A stretch of 64,000 bases of DNA from DASZVB01 sp035545855 (GCA_035545855.1 DASZXK010000069.1:13192-77191), one strand, 5' to 3'; shown: positions 1 to 7,680, counted from the first letter of the stretch. Numbers and translations are program-made. Notes: generated by a model from the letters alone, not told the origin.

Positions 1-186
1 GCCGACGCCGGCCCGGTGTCGGCGGCGAGCCACGGTGACGACGGCGCCTCGGCGGTGAGCGTCGCGTTCTGCGCGGGCACGTCGCGCCGCGCCACGTTGA
101 CCGCCGAGGTCCACGGCACCGCGCTCGTCTGGGCGCTCGGCCTCTGGGCCACGTCCTCCCGCCGGCTCGGCGAAGGTATCGAGTGA
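1..186 (+). CDS. C-terminal end of a Cys-pair-repeat protein (5' truncated)
   Basis: Only the last 61 codons lie in the window; the frame is open from base 1 and stops with TGA at 184-186. The visible tail (VAFCAGTSRRATL, then an Ala/Val/Leu-rich strand) matches the second half of the repeat found four times in the next gene: a Val/Phe-Cys pair, a short basic or small-residue turn, then alternating hydrophobic residues and a Gly. I infer a paralogue of the downstream lipoprotein. Its stop overlaps the next start (GTGA), so the two are probably translated from one mRNA. The function is unknown. Confidence 0.7.
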   Translation, partial: ADAGPVSAASHGDDGASAVSVAFCAGTSRRATLTAEVHGTALVWALGLWATSSRRLGEGIE

Positions 187-1844
187 CGGGCGCCGGTCGG
201 TTCGGAGCGACGCTCGCCGTCGTCGTGGGTTTCGCCACCGTGGCCGGTTGCGGACGCGGCGTTCGTCCGCCGCCGGCACCCCCGCGGATCGCTCCCGGAA
301 CTCCCGAGTTCCTCGTCGAGGGCGACGCGACGCGCGCTCGCGCCGCCGGAGCATCGGCGCGCACGGTCGTCGCGTCGGGCTCCGGCGCCCCCGGGGACAA
401 CCTCGGCGCTCGCGTCGAGGTACCCGCCGGGTCGTGTCTCCTCGTTCTCGCCCGTGGGAGCTCGACGATCGACGACCTCGACGTGTTCGTCTACGGAGAC
501 GACGGGACCAGCCTCGGCAGCGACGAAACGCCGGATCCGCGCGCGAGCGTCATCGTCTGTCCGCCTCTCCCGAAGCGGGCGTACGTGTTCGCGCGAGTGG
601 CCGCGGGACACGGCCTGATCGCCGTTTCCGCGCAGACCGTCCGCGCCGAAGACGCCGATCGGGTCGCGGCGGTGGTGGCGGCGCGCGGAGAAGCCCGCGA
701 AGGCTCCGTCGCTCCGGCGACGTGGCCCGGCCTCGAAGAGGGCCTCGCCGCGCATCGGAAGCAGGTCGGCGGCACCTGGCACGACATCCGGCGCGTCGCC
801 GTTCCCCTGGATCCGCGAGCGGCCACGCGGCTCTCGGCGACGATCGAGCCCGGCCAGTGCCTCGACCTCTACGCGGAAGCCGCGACGGAGGTCGCGTTCA
901 CGGAGCTCTCGGTCCTCGATCCGGACGGCCGCATCCTCGCCCAGGTCCCCGCGGATCTCCGGAGCCCGGCCGAGGTCGTCTGCGCGCCGGGGCACGCCGA
1001 GGTGACGTTCGCCCTCCGCCCGCACGGCGGGCGCGGACTCGCCGCCGTCGTGCTCTCCACGTCGACGGACGCGAAACCCTCGGCGGGCTTCCTGTTCCTC
1101 CACGACTCGAACGCCGATCGGCCGCTCGGCGAGGTCCAGGCGACGGAGGACGCGGAGCTTCGCGCCCGCGGGCTTCCGGCACCCCGCACCGTGGTTTCGG
1201 GGGTCGCCAGGGTCGCCGGGCGAGCGTCCGTCTCGCTCGGCCTCGAGCCCGGGTGCGCGCGAGTCGACGTCCTCGGCGGCGCGCCGCTCCGCGGGATCTC
1301 GGTGCACGCCTGGTCGGAGGGGGGCGCGCTCCTCGATCGCTCGGACGGCGCTCGAACCACGGCGATCTTCGTCTGCACGGAAAAGAAGACCGCGGCACGC
1401 CTCGACGTCGAGGCGCTCGCGCACGGCGGCCCCTTCGTCGTCGAGCTGCGCCCGCTCCCGAACCCCTCGCCGTTCTTTCAGCAGGCCCCGCTCGCGGCGG
1501 CCCGCGTGCTCCGCTCCCTCTCCGTCCCCGGCGCGCCGGCTGCATCGCCCACGGTCGAGGTGGTGGCCCCGTCACCCACCGCGCTGATCCGCCGCGAGCT
1601 TGCCGTCGGGAAAGGCGAGTGTGCGTCGCTGGTGTTCGCCCTCGGCTCCGGCCTGGAGGGGCCCGAGCTCCGGGTGATCGACTCCACCTCCGGCGACGAG
1701 CTCGCTCTCGAGCGGCGCGACGACACGACGTCGACGACCGTCTGCGGAGCGGGGATCGATCGAGCCATCCGGGTCGAGATGCGGGCCGACGCGGGCGCCG
1801 GCGCCGCGCTCTTCGCCGTGGCCCGACGCTCCGCCAGCCGCTGA
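183..1844 (+). CDS. Lipoprotein with four Cys-pair repeats, function unknown
   Basis: A 553-residue protein starting at GTG, overlapping the stop of the previous gene by 4 bases. Residues 1-22 form a signal peptide and VAGC (Cys23) is a lipobox, so it should be lipid-anchored in the envelope. After Cys23 all eight Cys come in pairs with near-constant spacing: 85/126, 226/267, 358/398 and 480/521. Each pair has the pattern PG-x-C, then hydrophobic strands with a D-G turn, then VC followed by a strand ending in a Gly-rich turn. This suggests four beta-sandwich repeats, each closed by a disulfide. I do not recognise the family. The last base lies 4 bases from the stop of the convergent gene. Confidence 0.85.
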   Translation: MTGAGRFGATLAVVVGFATVAGCGRGVRPPPAPPRIAPGTPEFLVEGDATRARAAGASARTVVASGSGAPGDNLGARVEVPAGSCLLVLARGSSTIDDLDVFVYGDDGTSLGSDETPDPRASVIVCPPLPKRAYVFARVAAGHGLIAVSAQTVRAEDADRVAAVVAARGEAREGSVAPATWPGLEEGLAAHRKQVGGTWHDIRRVAVPLDPRAATRLSATIEPGQCLDLYAEAATEVAFTELSVLDPDGRILAQVPADLRSPAEVVCAPGHAEVTFALRPHGGRGLAAVVLSTSTDAKPSAGFLFLHDSNADRPLGEVQATEDAELRARGLPAPRTVVSGVARVAGRASVSLGLEPGCARVDVLGGAPLRGISVHAWSEGGALLDRSDGARTTAIFVCTEKKTAARLDVEALAHGGPFVVELRPLPNPSPFFQQAPLAAARVLRSLSVPGAPAASPTVEVVAPSPTALIRRELAVGKGECASLVFALGSGLEGPELRVIDSTSGDELALERRDDTTSTTVCGAGIDRAIRVEMRADAGAGAALFAVARRSASR

Positions 1845-1848
1845 GCGC

Positions 1849-2715
1849 TCACTTCGGGGGCGCGACGACGAGCGGCACGAGGTTTCTCACGTCGAGGCGT
1901 CTCCGGGAACCGTCGATGCCGACGGCGACGGCCTCGCTCGGTCCGATCGCCTCGATCTTCACGCGCTCCCAGGGTTCGGCGGGCGACCGCGGCCGGGAGA
2001 GCGCGAACTCGCCGCGGACCGGCGCACGGCTCACCGGCGGGGCCGGGACGACCTGGTCCAGGGAAAGCGCCTCGGTCCGCTCTTCGCCGTCCCAGATCAC
2101 CCGCACCCCGGAGTCCGGCAGCGCCTCCGCGACGTGCGCCGAGTACCACTCCGCGCCGTGTCGAGCGATGACCGGCTCCCGCTTCTCCGGCAGCCAGCCG
2201 GACGGACGCGGCGGAACGCCGGCATTCTTCGCCTCGGAGGCGAAGCGCAGGCGCGCCTCGACCGTCTCGAAGTGCCGCTCGATGTCGAGCGCCGTCACGG
2301 CGGACGGGGCGATCACCGCGTTCGACGGCAGGTGTCGCTCCTCGCCCGTGTCGAGATCGACGACCACGTCCCCTCCGTCCATCCCCTTTGCCTTGCACGG
2401 CTCCCAGTGACCCGCCTTCGTGGCGCAGATCGCAGGTTCGTTCGCGGAGAACGCGTGAGCCGACGGTGGCACGCGATAGGCGTCGCTCCGCGCGACGACG
2501 ACGGGCTCGCCGTCCTCCGACGTCTGGACCTTGAGCGTCGTGTCCGTCACGGACAGGACGCGGCCCTGGAAGAACTCCGCCGCGGCGCGCTCGACGACGA
2601 CGACGTCCCCGCGTTCGAGCTTCACCGGGCCGAGCCCCGGCGCGGGCTCCGCTCGCCGGCACGCCCCGGGCGATAGCGCCACGACGACGAAGAAGGCCGC
2701 TTTCGATCGCATCAT
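1849..2715 (-). CDS. Exported protein with four SH3/Tudor-like repeats
   Basis: A 288-residue protein with a hydrophobic N-terminus (residues 5-18) and Cys19 in an atypical lipobox (SPGAC), so it is exported and possibly lipidated. The rest reads as four repeats at about 37-82, 95-137, 181-224 and 235-281. Each has a Trp, Phe or Tyr, a beta hairpin around V-x-V-x-W/D-D-G and a closing V-x-P, the layout of SH3-like, Tudor or Agenet barrels. That fold is inferred from the pattern, not from a database match. The gene is convergent with the preceding lipoprotein gene. Its binding partner is unknown. Confidence 0.8.
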   Translation of the reverse strand: MMRSKAAFFVVVALSPGACRRAEPAPGLGPVKLERGDVVVVERAAAEFFQGRVLSVTDTTLKVQTSEDGEPVVVARSDAYRVPPSAHAFSANEPAICATKAGHWEPCKAKGMDGGDVVVDLDTGEERHLPSNAVIAPSAVTALDIERHFETVEARLRFASEAKNAGVPPRPSGWLPEKREPVIARHGAEWYSAHVAEALPDSGVRVIWDGEERTEALSLDQVVPAPPVSRAPVRGEFALSRPRSPAEPWERVKIEAIGPSEAVAVGIDGSRRRLDVRNLVPLVVAPPK

Positions 2716-2769
2716 CCCGCTCGGCAGAACGACTTACTCCGGACGACCGGAGGCGACCAAAGACGTCGC

Positions 2770-2922
2770 GGGGTTTTGTTTGCGGGGGACCTGGTCTCCC
2801 GAGGCTCCTGTGGTGCTCGGGCCATGCCCTGCGGTCCTCGGACCTCTCCCCCTGCCGCGCCTGTCGGCGCGCGCTCGCCGTGCTCGCGGGGCCGTCAGAT
2901 GGCTGGACCAATCGTTGGGGGA
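2770..2922. repeat. Dispersed intergenic repeat, copy A
   Basis: This sequence resembles 7379-7537 over its whole length. Shared blocks are a GGGGTTTTGTT head, a GGGGGAC-GTCCCCC-like stem (one mismatch here), CCTCTCCCCCTGCCGCGCC, CGCGCTCGCCGTGCTCGCGGG and a CTGGACCAATCG tail. No gene is visible between 2716 and 3092 apart from this repeat and the hairpin that follows it. Confidence 0.75.
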
Positions 2923-2962
2923 CAAAACGAAAGCACCCCGAAGCATCTTCGTGCTTCGGGGT
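2923..2962 (-). terminator. Rho-independent-like terminator of the Lys-rich gene
   Basis: Perfect 11-bp arms at 2935-2945 and 2952-2962 enclose a 6-base loop. On the minus strand the stem is followed by a T-rich stretch (TTTCGTTTTG, 2923-2932). It lies 131 bases after the stop of the minus-strand Lys-rich gene; 2963-3092 shows no gene. Confidence 0.65.
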
Positions 2963-3092
2963 ACCTTCGAGGCCTCTCGGGCCTTGGCCCGCGCGTCGAA
3001 TGTCTGCCTGGCTTTCGCCTCGGTTCACTTCGAGCGCGGCGCCGGTCGCCGTCGATCAGAACGAGTCCGACTGAACGGCGACCTGCGGTGGC

Positions 3093-3230
3093 TCACATCG
3101 CAGGCGGAGCCGCGGGCGCCTTCTTCTTGCGCTTCTTGCGGCCCTTCTTCTTGGCGGCCTTCTTGCGGCCGGCCTTCTTCTTGCCCTTCTTCGCAGCCTT
3201 CTTCTTCTTCTTCTTCTTCTTTGCAGCCAT
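3093..3230 (-). CDS. 45-residue Lys-rich, histone H1-like basic protein
   Basis: A small gene of 45 codons: ATG at 3228-3230, TGA at 3093-3095. It begins MAA followed by eight Lys; about half of all residues are Lys (23 of 45), with Arg, Ala and Gly filling most of the rest, and it ends in an APAAPPAM tail. A perfect AGGAGG (3236-3241) sits 5 bases before the ATG, and a promoter and terminator flank the gene. The composition resembles the Lys/Ala-rich tails of bacterial histone H1-like proteins, so nucleic-acid binding is inferred. Long AAG runs could also reflect a simple-sequence tract, but the Shine-Dalgarno site and flanking signals argue for a real gene. Confidence 0.75.
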   Translation of the reverse strand: MAAKKKKKKKKAAKKGKKKAGRKKAAKKKGRKKRKKKAPAAPPAM

Positions 3231-3292
3231 CGTGTCCTCCTGGAATGCCCGGCTCCGATCGATTGCCCTCGGTCGAACCCAGGCCTACAGCA

Positions 3293-3322
3293 CATATATT
3301 GCCATCTAGTGTCACGTGTCAA
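3293..3322 (-). promoter_or_regulatory. Sigma70-type promoter for the Lys-rich gene
   Basis: On the minus strand a perfect TTGACA (3317-3322) is followed after 18 bases by TATATG (3293-3298, four of six matches to the -10 consensus). It lies 60-90 bases upstream of the ATG in a locally AT-rich patch, and its -35 box lies inside the inverted repeat 3303-3331. Confidence 0.55.
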
Positions 3323-3331
3323 CACTAGATG
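3303..3331. promoter_or_regulatory. Perfect 10-bp inverted repeat over the -35 box (candidate operator)
   Basis: CATCTAGTGT at 3303-3312 is repeated inverted as ACACTAGATG at 3322-3331, with a 9-base spacer containing CACGTG. The right arm overlaps the -35 hexamer, where a bound regulator would block the promoter. No regulator gene is adjacent. Confidence 0.6.
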
Positions 3332-3459
3332 TTGTGGCGGTGCTCTAGCTGTGCTGAGGGGGCCGGCGATCGCTCCGCCGCGGAGATTGGCTGGGAGCCA
3401 TCGGGCACAGACGCCGCGATCGGGATCGGGTCACCGCGGGTCCTTCGAGGCGAGTCAGC

Positions 3460-4248
3460 TCAGGCCTCGATTCGACGCAAGAAATTGCTGACAAGTCCGT
3501 TGAACTCTTCGGATTTCTGGAGATTCACGACGTGCCCCGCTTCCGGGATCACGTGGAGCTCCGCGTGCGGGATCCATCGCGCGAGTGCGCGTGATGCGTC
3601 GAGAGATGGGACGTCTTGCTCGCCGACGATGACGAGCGTCGGCACCTGGAGCGTCTCGAGATTTTTTTTCAGATCGTCGACGGGTTCCTGCGTCGCGAGC
3701 ACGCGGCGGAGGATCGCCGAGAGCGCGTGCGCGGGGTGCTCGAGGAAGCCTTGGCGGATCCACTTCGCGCTCGCGGCGTCGAAGCGATCCCCTCCCCACA
3801 CGAATCGTTCACCCGCGCGGTCGAGGCCGTCTGCGTCGATGGCATCCGCGAACGCTCGTGCCCAGGAGCTCGGGCCGTCGCTCCCCGCTCGAGGGAACGC
3901 GGCGAGGATCAACCCGGCGAGCGACGCACCGTGAGCGAGAGCATATCGAAGTGCGATCGTCGCGCCCATGCTGATGCCGCCGAGCACGATCTTCGTCGCT
4001 CGGTGCTCGGAGACGACGCGTCGCACGTCTTCCACGAACTCCTCGGGTTCGTAGGCGGAGAGCCCCGCCGGCGCTTCGCTCCGCGCGTGTCCGCGCTGAT
4101 CGATCAGCAGGATCTGGCGGGTTTTTCCGAAGAATTTCGCCTGCGGGCGGAAGTTGCGAGCGCTTCCGCCGAACCCGTGAAGCAAGACGAGCAGTGTGTC
4201 TCCTGCGCCGTAGTGCTCGACGTGAAGAGCGATCTTCGACGTCACCAA
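3460..4248 (-). CDS. Alpha/beta-hydrolase fold protein
   Basis: A 262-residue cytosolic enzyme with the full catalytic set of the alpha/beta-hydrolase family: oxyanion HGFGGS near residues 24-29, nucleophile elbow GISMG with Ser93, Asp212 in GEQD and His239 in AGHV. The DQRGHARS segment (50-57) resembles esterases and haloperoxidase-like hydrolases. The substrate cannot be read from the sequence. TTG at 4248 gives MVTSK; a GTG at 4245 is an equally possible start. It stands alone, divergent from the helicase gene. Confidence 0.9.
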   Translation of the reverse strand: MVTSKIALHVEHYGAGDTLLVLLHGFGGSARNFRPQAKFFGKTRQILLIDQRGHARSEAPAGLSAYEPEEFVEDVRRVVSEHRATKIVLGGISMGATIALRYALAHGASLAGLILAAFPRAGSDGPSSWARAFADAIDADGLDRAGERFVWGGDRFDAASAKWIRQGFLEHPAHALSAILRRVLATQEPVDDLKKNLETLQVPTLVIVGEQDVPSLDASRALARWIPHAELHVIPEAGHVVNLQKSEEFNGLVSNFLRRIEA

Positions 4249-4335
4249 CGACTAGCGAACACCCAATCGTCGCACTCGTCAAGCGCGCGCTCGCCGTGAC
4301 TCACGGAGACGCCGCGCTCGCGCGCGCGCCGCGAC

Positions 4336-4363
4336 CGCGACGACGTCGATGAACGTCGTCGCG
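4336..4363. other. 11-bp perfect stem-loop between divergent genes
   Basis: CGCGACGACGT (4336-4346) and its exact complement (4353-4363) flank a 6-base loop, 138 bases before the helicase ATG. There is no T-tract, so it is more likely an operator or an mRNA leader structure than a terminator. Confidence 0.4.
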
Positions 4364-4500
4364 ATCGACCCGTCGAGCGGGGCGCGACGAGCGCGCCACG
4401 TGACGACGCGCCCCATGCACGACGCGAGCCATCTGTCTTCTGGCTTCGTTCACGATCGCGTTGACCGCGGGCGCCGCGCGGACGATGAGATGCCGCCCGC

Positions 4501-6705
4501 ATGGCATCTCCCGATCTCAACGGCGAGCAGCGACGCGCCGTCATGACCCACAAGGGGCCGCTTCTCGTGCTCGCGGGCGCCGGCTCCGGAAAGACACGCG
4601 TCATCACGTACCGGATCGCGGAGCTGATCCGGCGCGGCACGAAGCCGGATCGCATCCTCGCGGTGACGTTCACCAACAAGGCGGCGCGCGAGATGCGCGA
4701 GCGCGCGATGGGGCTCCTCGGAAAACGGCGCAAGGGCGTGAAAGGACCGGAGATTTCCACCTTCCATTCGCTCTGCGTCCGGATCCTCCGGAGGAACATC
4801 GAGCGCCTCGGTTACCCCGCTCAGTTCTCCATCTACGACGAGAACGAGCAGGAGAGCATCGCTCGATCGACGCTCCGCGACCTCCGGGTGGGACAGGAGA
4901 AGCTCCGTCCGGGCGACCTGCTTTCGATCATCGGCGGGTGGAAGTCGCGGGGCGTACGCCCCTCTCAGGCGGAGGGCGTCGCCCGGAACGATCGGGAGTC
5001 CCTCGCCGCGATGGCGTTCGAGCGGTACCAGGGCGCCCTCCGGGCGGCCGGGGCGGTGGACTTCGACGACCTCCTTCTGTGCACGGAGGAGCTCTTCGAT
5101 CGTTTCGAAGACGTCCGGACCGCCGAGGCGCGCCGGTTCGACCACATCCTCATCGACGAGTACCAGGACACCAACGACCTCCAGTACCGGATCGTGGTCG
5201 CGCTCGCGAAGGACCACCGGAACCTGTGCGTCGTCGGCGACGACGACCAGTCCATCTACGGGTGGCGTGGTGCGGAGATTGCCCACATCCTCGGCTTCGC
5301 CAAGGACTGGCCCGGCGCGACCGTCGTCCGGCTGGAGGACAACTACCGCTGCCGCGAGTCGATCCTGGGCCTCGCGAACACGCTCATCGCTCACAACAAG
5401 AACCGGCACGACAAGGTGCTCCGTGCGGCGCGCGGAGGGGGAGACCCGCCCCGGTTCCTCCGCTTCGAGAGCGAGCTCACCGAGGCGACGGAGATCGTTC
5501 GAGAGATCCGCGCCCGGACGTCGCCCGAGAAGCCCGACCGCGTCTCGTTCCGGGACATCGCCATCCTGTTCCGGACCAACGAGCAACCGAGGGCCTTCGA
5601 GGTCGAGCTCCGCCGGGAACGCATCCCTTACCTCCTCGTCGGCGGACAGTCGTTCTACGACCGCAAAGAGATCCGAGACGTGCTCGCGTACCTGAAGGTG
5701 CTGGCGAATCCGACGGACGAGGTGTCCCTCCTCCGGATCATCAACACGCCGCGCCGTGGCATCAGCGACGGCGTCGTCGAGACCGTGCTGAAGCGGGCCG
5801 TCGAGGCCGGGAAGTCGCTCTGGGAGGTCCTCCCCGAGGCGGTGAACGACGGCGACGTGCCGCACTACGCGGGCGAGCGGATCTCGGCCTTCAAGGCGAT
5901 GGTGGACCGCTTCCGGCTCGCGTTTCAGGCCCCCGGAGCGAACTGGGCCGAGGTGTTCCAGGGGATGCTCCGGGAGATGGACTACAAGAGCGAGCTCGAC
6001 CGCGCCTACAAGAACCCGGGGGATTCGGAGGCGCGCTGGGAGTCCGTCGGCGAGCTCGTGAACACGCTCGCGACGTACCAGGATCGGGCGGACGCTCCCT
6101 CGCTCCGCGAGTACCTGGACGAAACGACGCTCTCCCGGGACGACCTGAAGAAGGAAGACGAACGTCCGTCCGCCGTGACGCTCATGACGTTGCACAGCGC
6201 GAAGGGGCTCGAGTTCCCCTACGTCTACATGGTCGGCATGGAGGAAGGCCTTCTCCCGCACCGTCGCGCCGTGGAAGATCTCGGCGGAGCCGGAATCGAC
6301 GAAGAGCGTCGCCTCTGTTACGTGGGCGTCACCCGCGCGAAGGACCAGCTCACGCTCTCGTTCGCGCGAGCGCGCATGAAATGGGGCAAGGAGCGCCCGG
6401 GGATCCCCAGTCGGTTCCTGATGGAGATGCGCGGCGAGACGGAGAAAGCCGCGCGTGCGGCCGAGGCGGCTCAGAAGCTCTTCGCGTCGGAGGGCTTCGG
6501 ACAGCGCCCGCCCCCCGCTGCCGCGGACGGAAAGAAGACGCCGAAGAAAGGCGCCGCCGCGAAATCCGCCGCGAGCGCGAAGGCGACCGGCGGAGCGCCG
6601 CGAAAGAAGACCGCGACCCCTGCGGGCGACGTGAAGACTCCGAAGGCGGAATCCGGGACGGCGCGCGGTCGCGCACGCCGTCCGGTCGCGCGCGACGCGA
6701 AATGA
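4501..6705 (+). CDS. UvrD/PcrA/Rep-family ATP-dependent DNA helicase
   Basis: A 734-residue superfamily 1A 3'-5' helicase for DNA repair or replication restart. Motifs occur in order: Q motif (NGEQRRAV), Walker A AGAGSGKT, TFTNKAAREM (Ia), STFHSLCVRILRR (Ib), DEYQDTN (II), GDDDQSIYGWRGA (III), LEDNYR (IV), LMTLHSAKGLEFPYVY (V) and YVGVTRAK (VI). The GLEFPYVYMVGMEEG segment is closest to what I know of Rep. The last 60 or so residues form a Lys/Ala/Pro-rich basic tail, which probably binds DNA. The gene stands alone, with an ATG start. Confidence 0.95.
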   Translation: MASPDLNGEQRRAVMTHKGPLLVLAGAGSGKTRVITYRIAELIRRGTKPDRILAVTFTNKAAREMRERAMGLLGKRRKGVKGPEISTFHSLCVRILRRNIERLGYPAQFSIYDENEQESIARSTLRDLRVGQEKLRPGDLLSIIGGWKSRGVRPSQAEGVARNDRESLAAMAFERYQGALRAAGAVDFDDLLLCTEELFDRFEDVRTAEARRFDHILIDEYQDTNDLQYRIVVALAKDHRNLCVVGDDDQSIYGWRGAEIAHILGFAKDWPGATVVRLEDNYRCRESILGLANTLIAHNKNRHDKVLRAARGGGDPPRFLRFESELTEATEIVREIRARTSPEKPDRVSFRDIAILFRTNEQPRAFEVELRRERIPYLLVGGQSFYDRKEIRDVLAYLKVLANPTDEVSLLRIINTPRRGISDGVVETVLKRAVEAGKSLWEVLPEAVNDGDVPHYAGERISAFKAMVDRFRLAFQAPGANWAEVFQGMLREMDYKSELDRAYKNPGDSEARWESVGELVNTLATYQDRADAPSLREYLDETTLSRDDLKKEDERPSAVTLMTLHSAKGLEFPYVYMVGMEEGLLPHRRAVEDLGGAGIDEERRLCYVGVTRAKDQLTLSFARARMKWGKERPGIPSRFLMEMRGETEKAARAAEAAQKLFASEGFGQRPPPAAADGKKTPKKGAAAKSAASAKATGGAPRKKTATPAGDVKTPKAESGTARGRARRPVARDAK

Positions 6706-6712
6706 ACGCCGC

Positions 6713-7255
6713 TCAGTCCTCGTCTTCGAGGGCCTGATCGATCCGGGCGTCCCACTCGTCGGGGGCAGCCGGCGACGTCGCGGGAGAGCCCGCGGGCACC
6801 CCGGCGCTCTTCCGCCACTTCGCGACTCGGCTCGCGGCGAAGAGGCCGGCGAGCCCGAGCCCGGCGACGAGGACAGGCCCCATCGAGGTGAGCGGACTGT
6901 CGGGCGGCACGGCGAGGATCTTCGTCGTGTAGCGGTTCACGAGATCCGCCTCGATGGCGTCGGGAGTCTCCCCGGCGCGAAGGCGGGTGCGGATCTCGCG
7001 GCGGAGCTCGTTTGCGATCGGCGACCCGTGGATGTCCAGCGTCTGGCGGCTCGTATCCCAGCAGCACGGAGCGAGCAGACGCCCTTCGAGCCGCGCCGCG
7101 CCGGGCACGTACTCCTTGAACGACTCGTCCGGCGGAACGTCCACGTGCGCCGGTTGGGCGGCCCGGGCCGCGGTCGCCGCGACGAGCAGCGCCGCGGGAA
7201 GGAGCAGACGAAACAGGATGCTCGGGCGCCGCGGCATGTCCGCAGCATGACACAC
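6713..7255 (-). CDS. CcmH/NrfF-family cytochrome c maturation protein, CC variant
   Basis: A 180-residue protein with a signal peptide (about 11-33) and one C-terminal membrane helix (about 128-146). LEGRLLAPCCW, a downstream IHGSP, then LRREIRTRLRAGE and INRYT-like residues match the CcmH core, which in E. coli binds apocytochrome through LRCPxCQ. Here the two Cys are adjacent (APCCW) rather than CxxC. The family role is apocytochrome thiol handling before haem ligation. No other ccm gene is in the window. ATG at 7237 is an alternative start. Its stop is 7 bases from that of the convergent helicase gene. Confidence 0.8.
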   Translation of the reverse strand: MCHAADMPRRPSILFRLLLPAALLVAATAARAAQPAHVDVPPDESFKEYVPGAARLEGRLLAPCCWDTSRQTLDIHGSPIANELRREIRTRLRAGETPDAIEADLVNRYTTKILAVPPDSPLTSMGPVLVAGLGLAGLFAASRVAKWRKSAGVPAGSPATSPAAPDEWDARIDQALEDED

Positions 7256-7378
7256 ATTCGGGGGAGGCTCGGCGCCCCCGGGCGGCCGAGCGCGGTTCGC
7301 GGGACGAACGGCTGGACCAATCGCGGGGGCGACTCGCCGCCCTGCGGGCGAGCTCGACGCGACGACGGGGAGCGGCGT

Positions 7379-7537
7379 GGGGTTTTGTTATGGGGGACCT
7401 TGTCCCCCGAGGCTTCCCTGCGGTCCTCGGGCTTCGCCCTGCGGTCCTCGGGAACCTCTCCCCCTGCCGCGCCCGATGGGGCGCGCGCTCGCCGTGCTCG
7501 CGGGTAGCCGTGAAACGGCGGGACCAATCGCGGGGCG
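7379..7537. repeat. Dispersed intergenic repeat, copy B
   Basis: This is the best-preserved pair partner of copy A. It begins GGGGTTTTGTT, carries a perfect 7-bp stem GGGGGAC-CTT-GTCCCCC, two CTGCGGTCCTCGG blocks, CCTCTCCCCCTGCCGCGCC and CGCGCTCGCCGTGCTCGCGGG, and ends GGACCAATCGCGGGG. Copy D lies at 20876-20980. Confidence 0.75.
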
Positions 7538-7540
7538 AAT

Positions 7541-7556
7541 AGTTTGTATACAAACT
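7541..7556. promoter_or_regulatory. Perfect 16-bp palindrome AGTTTGTATACAAACT
   Basis: A perfect AT-rich palindrome in otherwise GC-rich sequence, the typical form of a site for a dimeric (for example TetR-like) regulator. It lies directly after repeat copy B and 291 bases upstream of the ccmH-like start. The regulated gene is unclear. Confidence 0.45.
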
Positions 7557-7680
7557 GTCGGGGGAGGAGAGACCCCCCACTGCGCCGTTCGCCCGGGGCC
7601 GGTGGGCCTCTGCTTCGCGCTTCGCGTGCGGGACCTGGTGCCCCGAGGCTCCTGTGGGGTCTCGGGCGAGCAGCCAGGGG

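Larger units (their letters stand above)
7256..7680. other. 425-base spacer filled with repeat fragments
   Basis: No convincing gene is present. The spacer holds a tail fragment of the dispersed repeat (7306-7330, with CTGGACCAATCG), the full copy B (7379-7537), a 16-bp AT-rich palindrome (7541-7556) and a degenerate fragment (about 7629-7672, GGGACCTGGTGCCCCGAGGC). It separates the ccmH-like gene start from the efp stop. Confidence 0.6.

Noticed and set aside
3025..3325. Glu-rich and Arg-rich frames overlapping the Lys-rich gene
   Set aside because: They are out-of-frame readings of the same AAG-rich tract; only the Lys frame has a Shine-Dalgarno site and correct length.
4501..6705. A long minus-strand frame of about 600 codons antisense to the helicase
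   Set aside because: It is an open frame caused by high GC content; the plus strand has every helicase motif in order.
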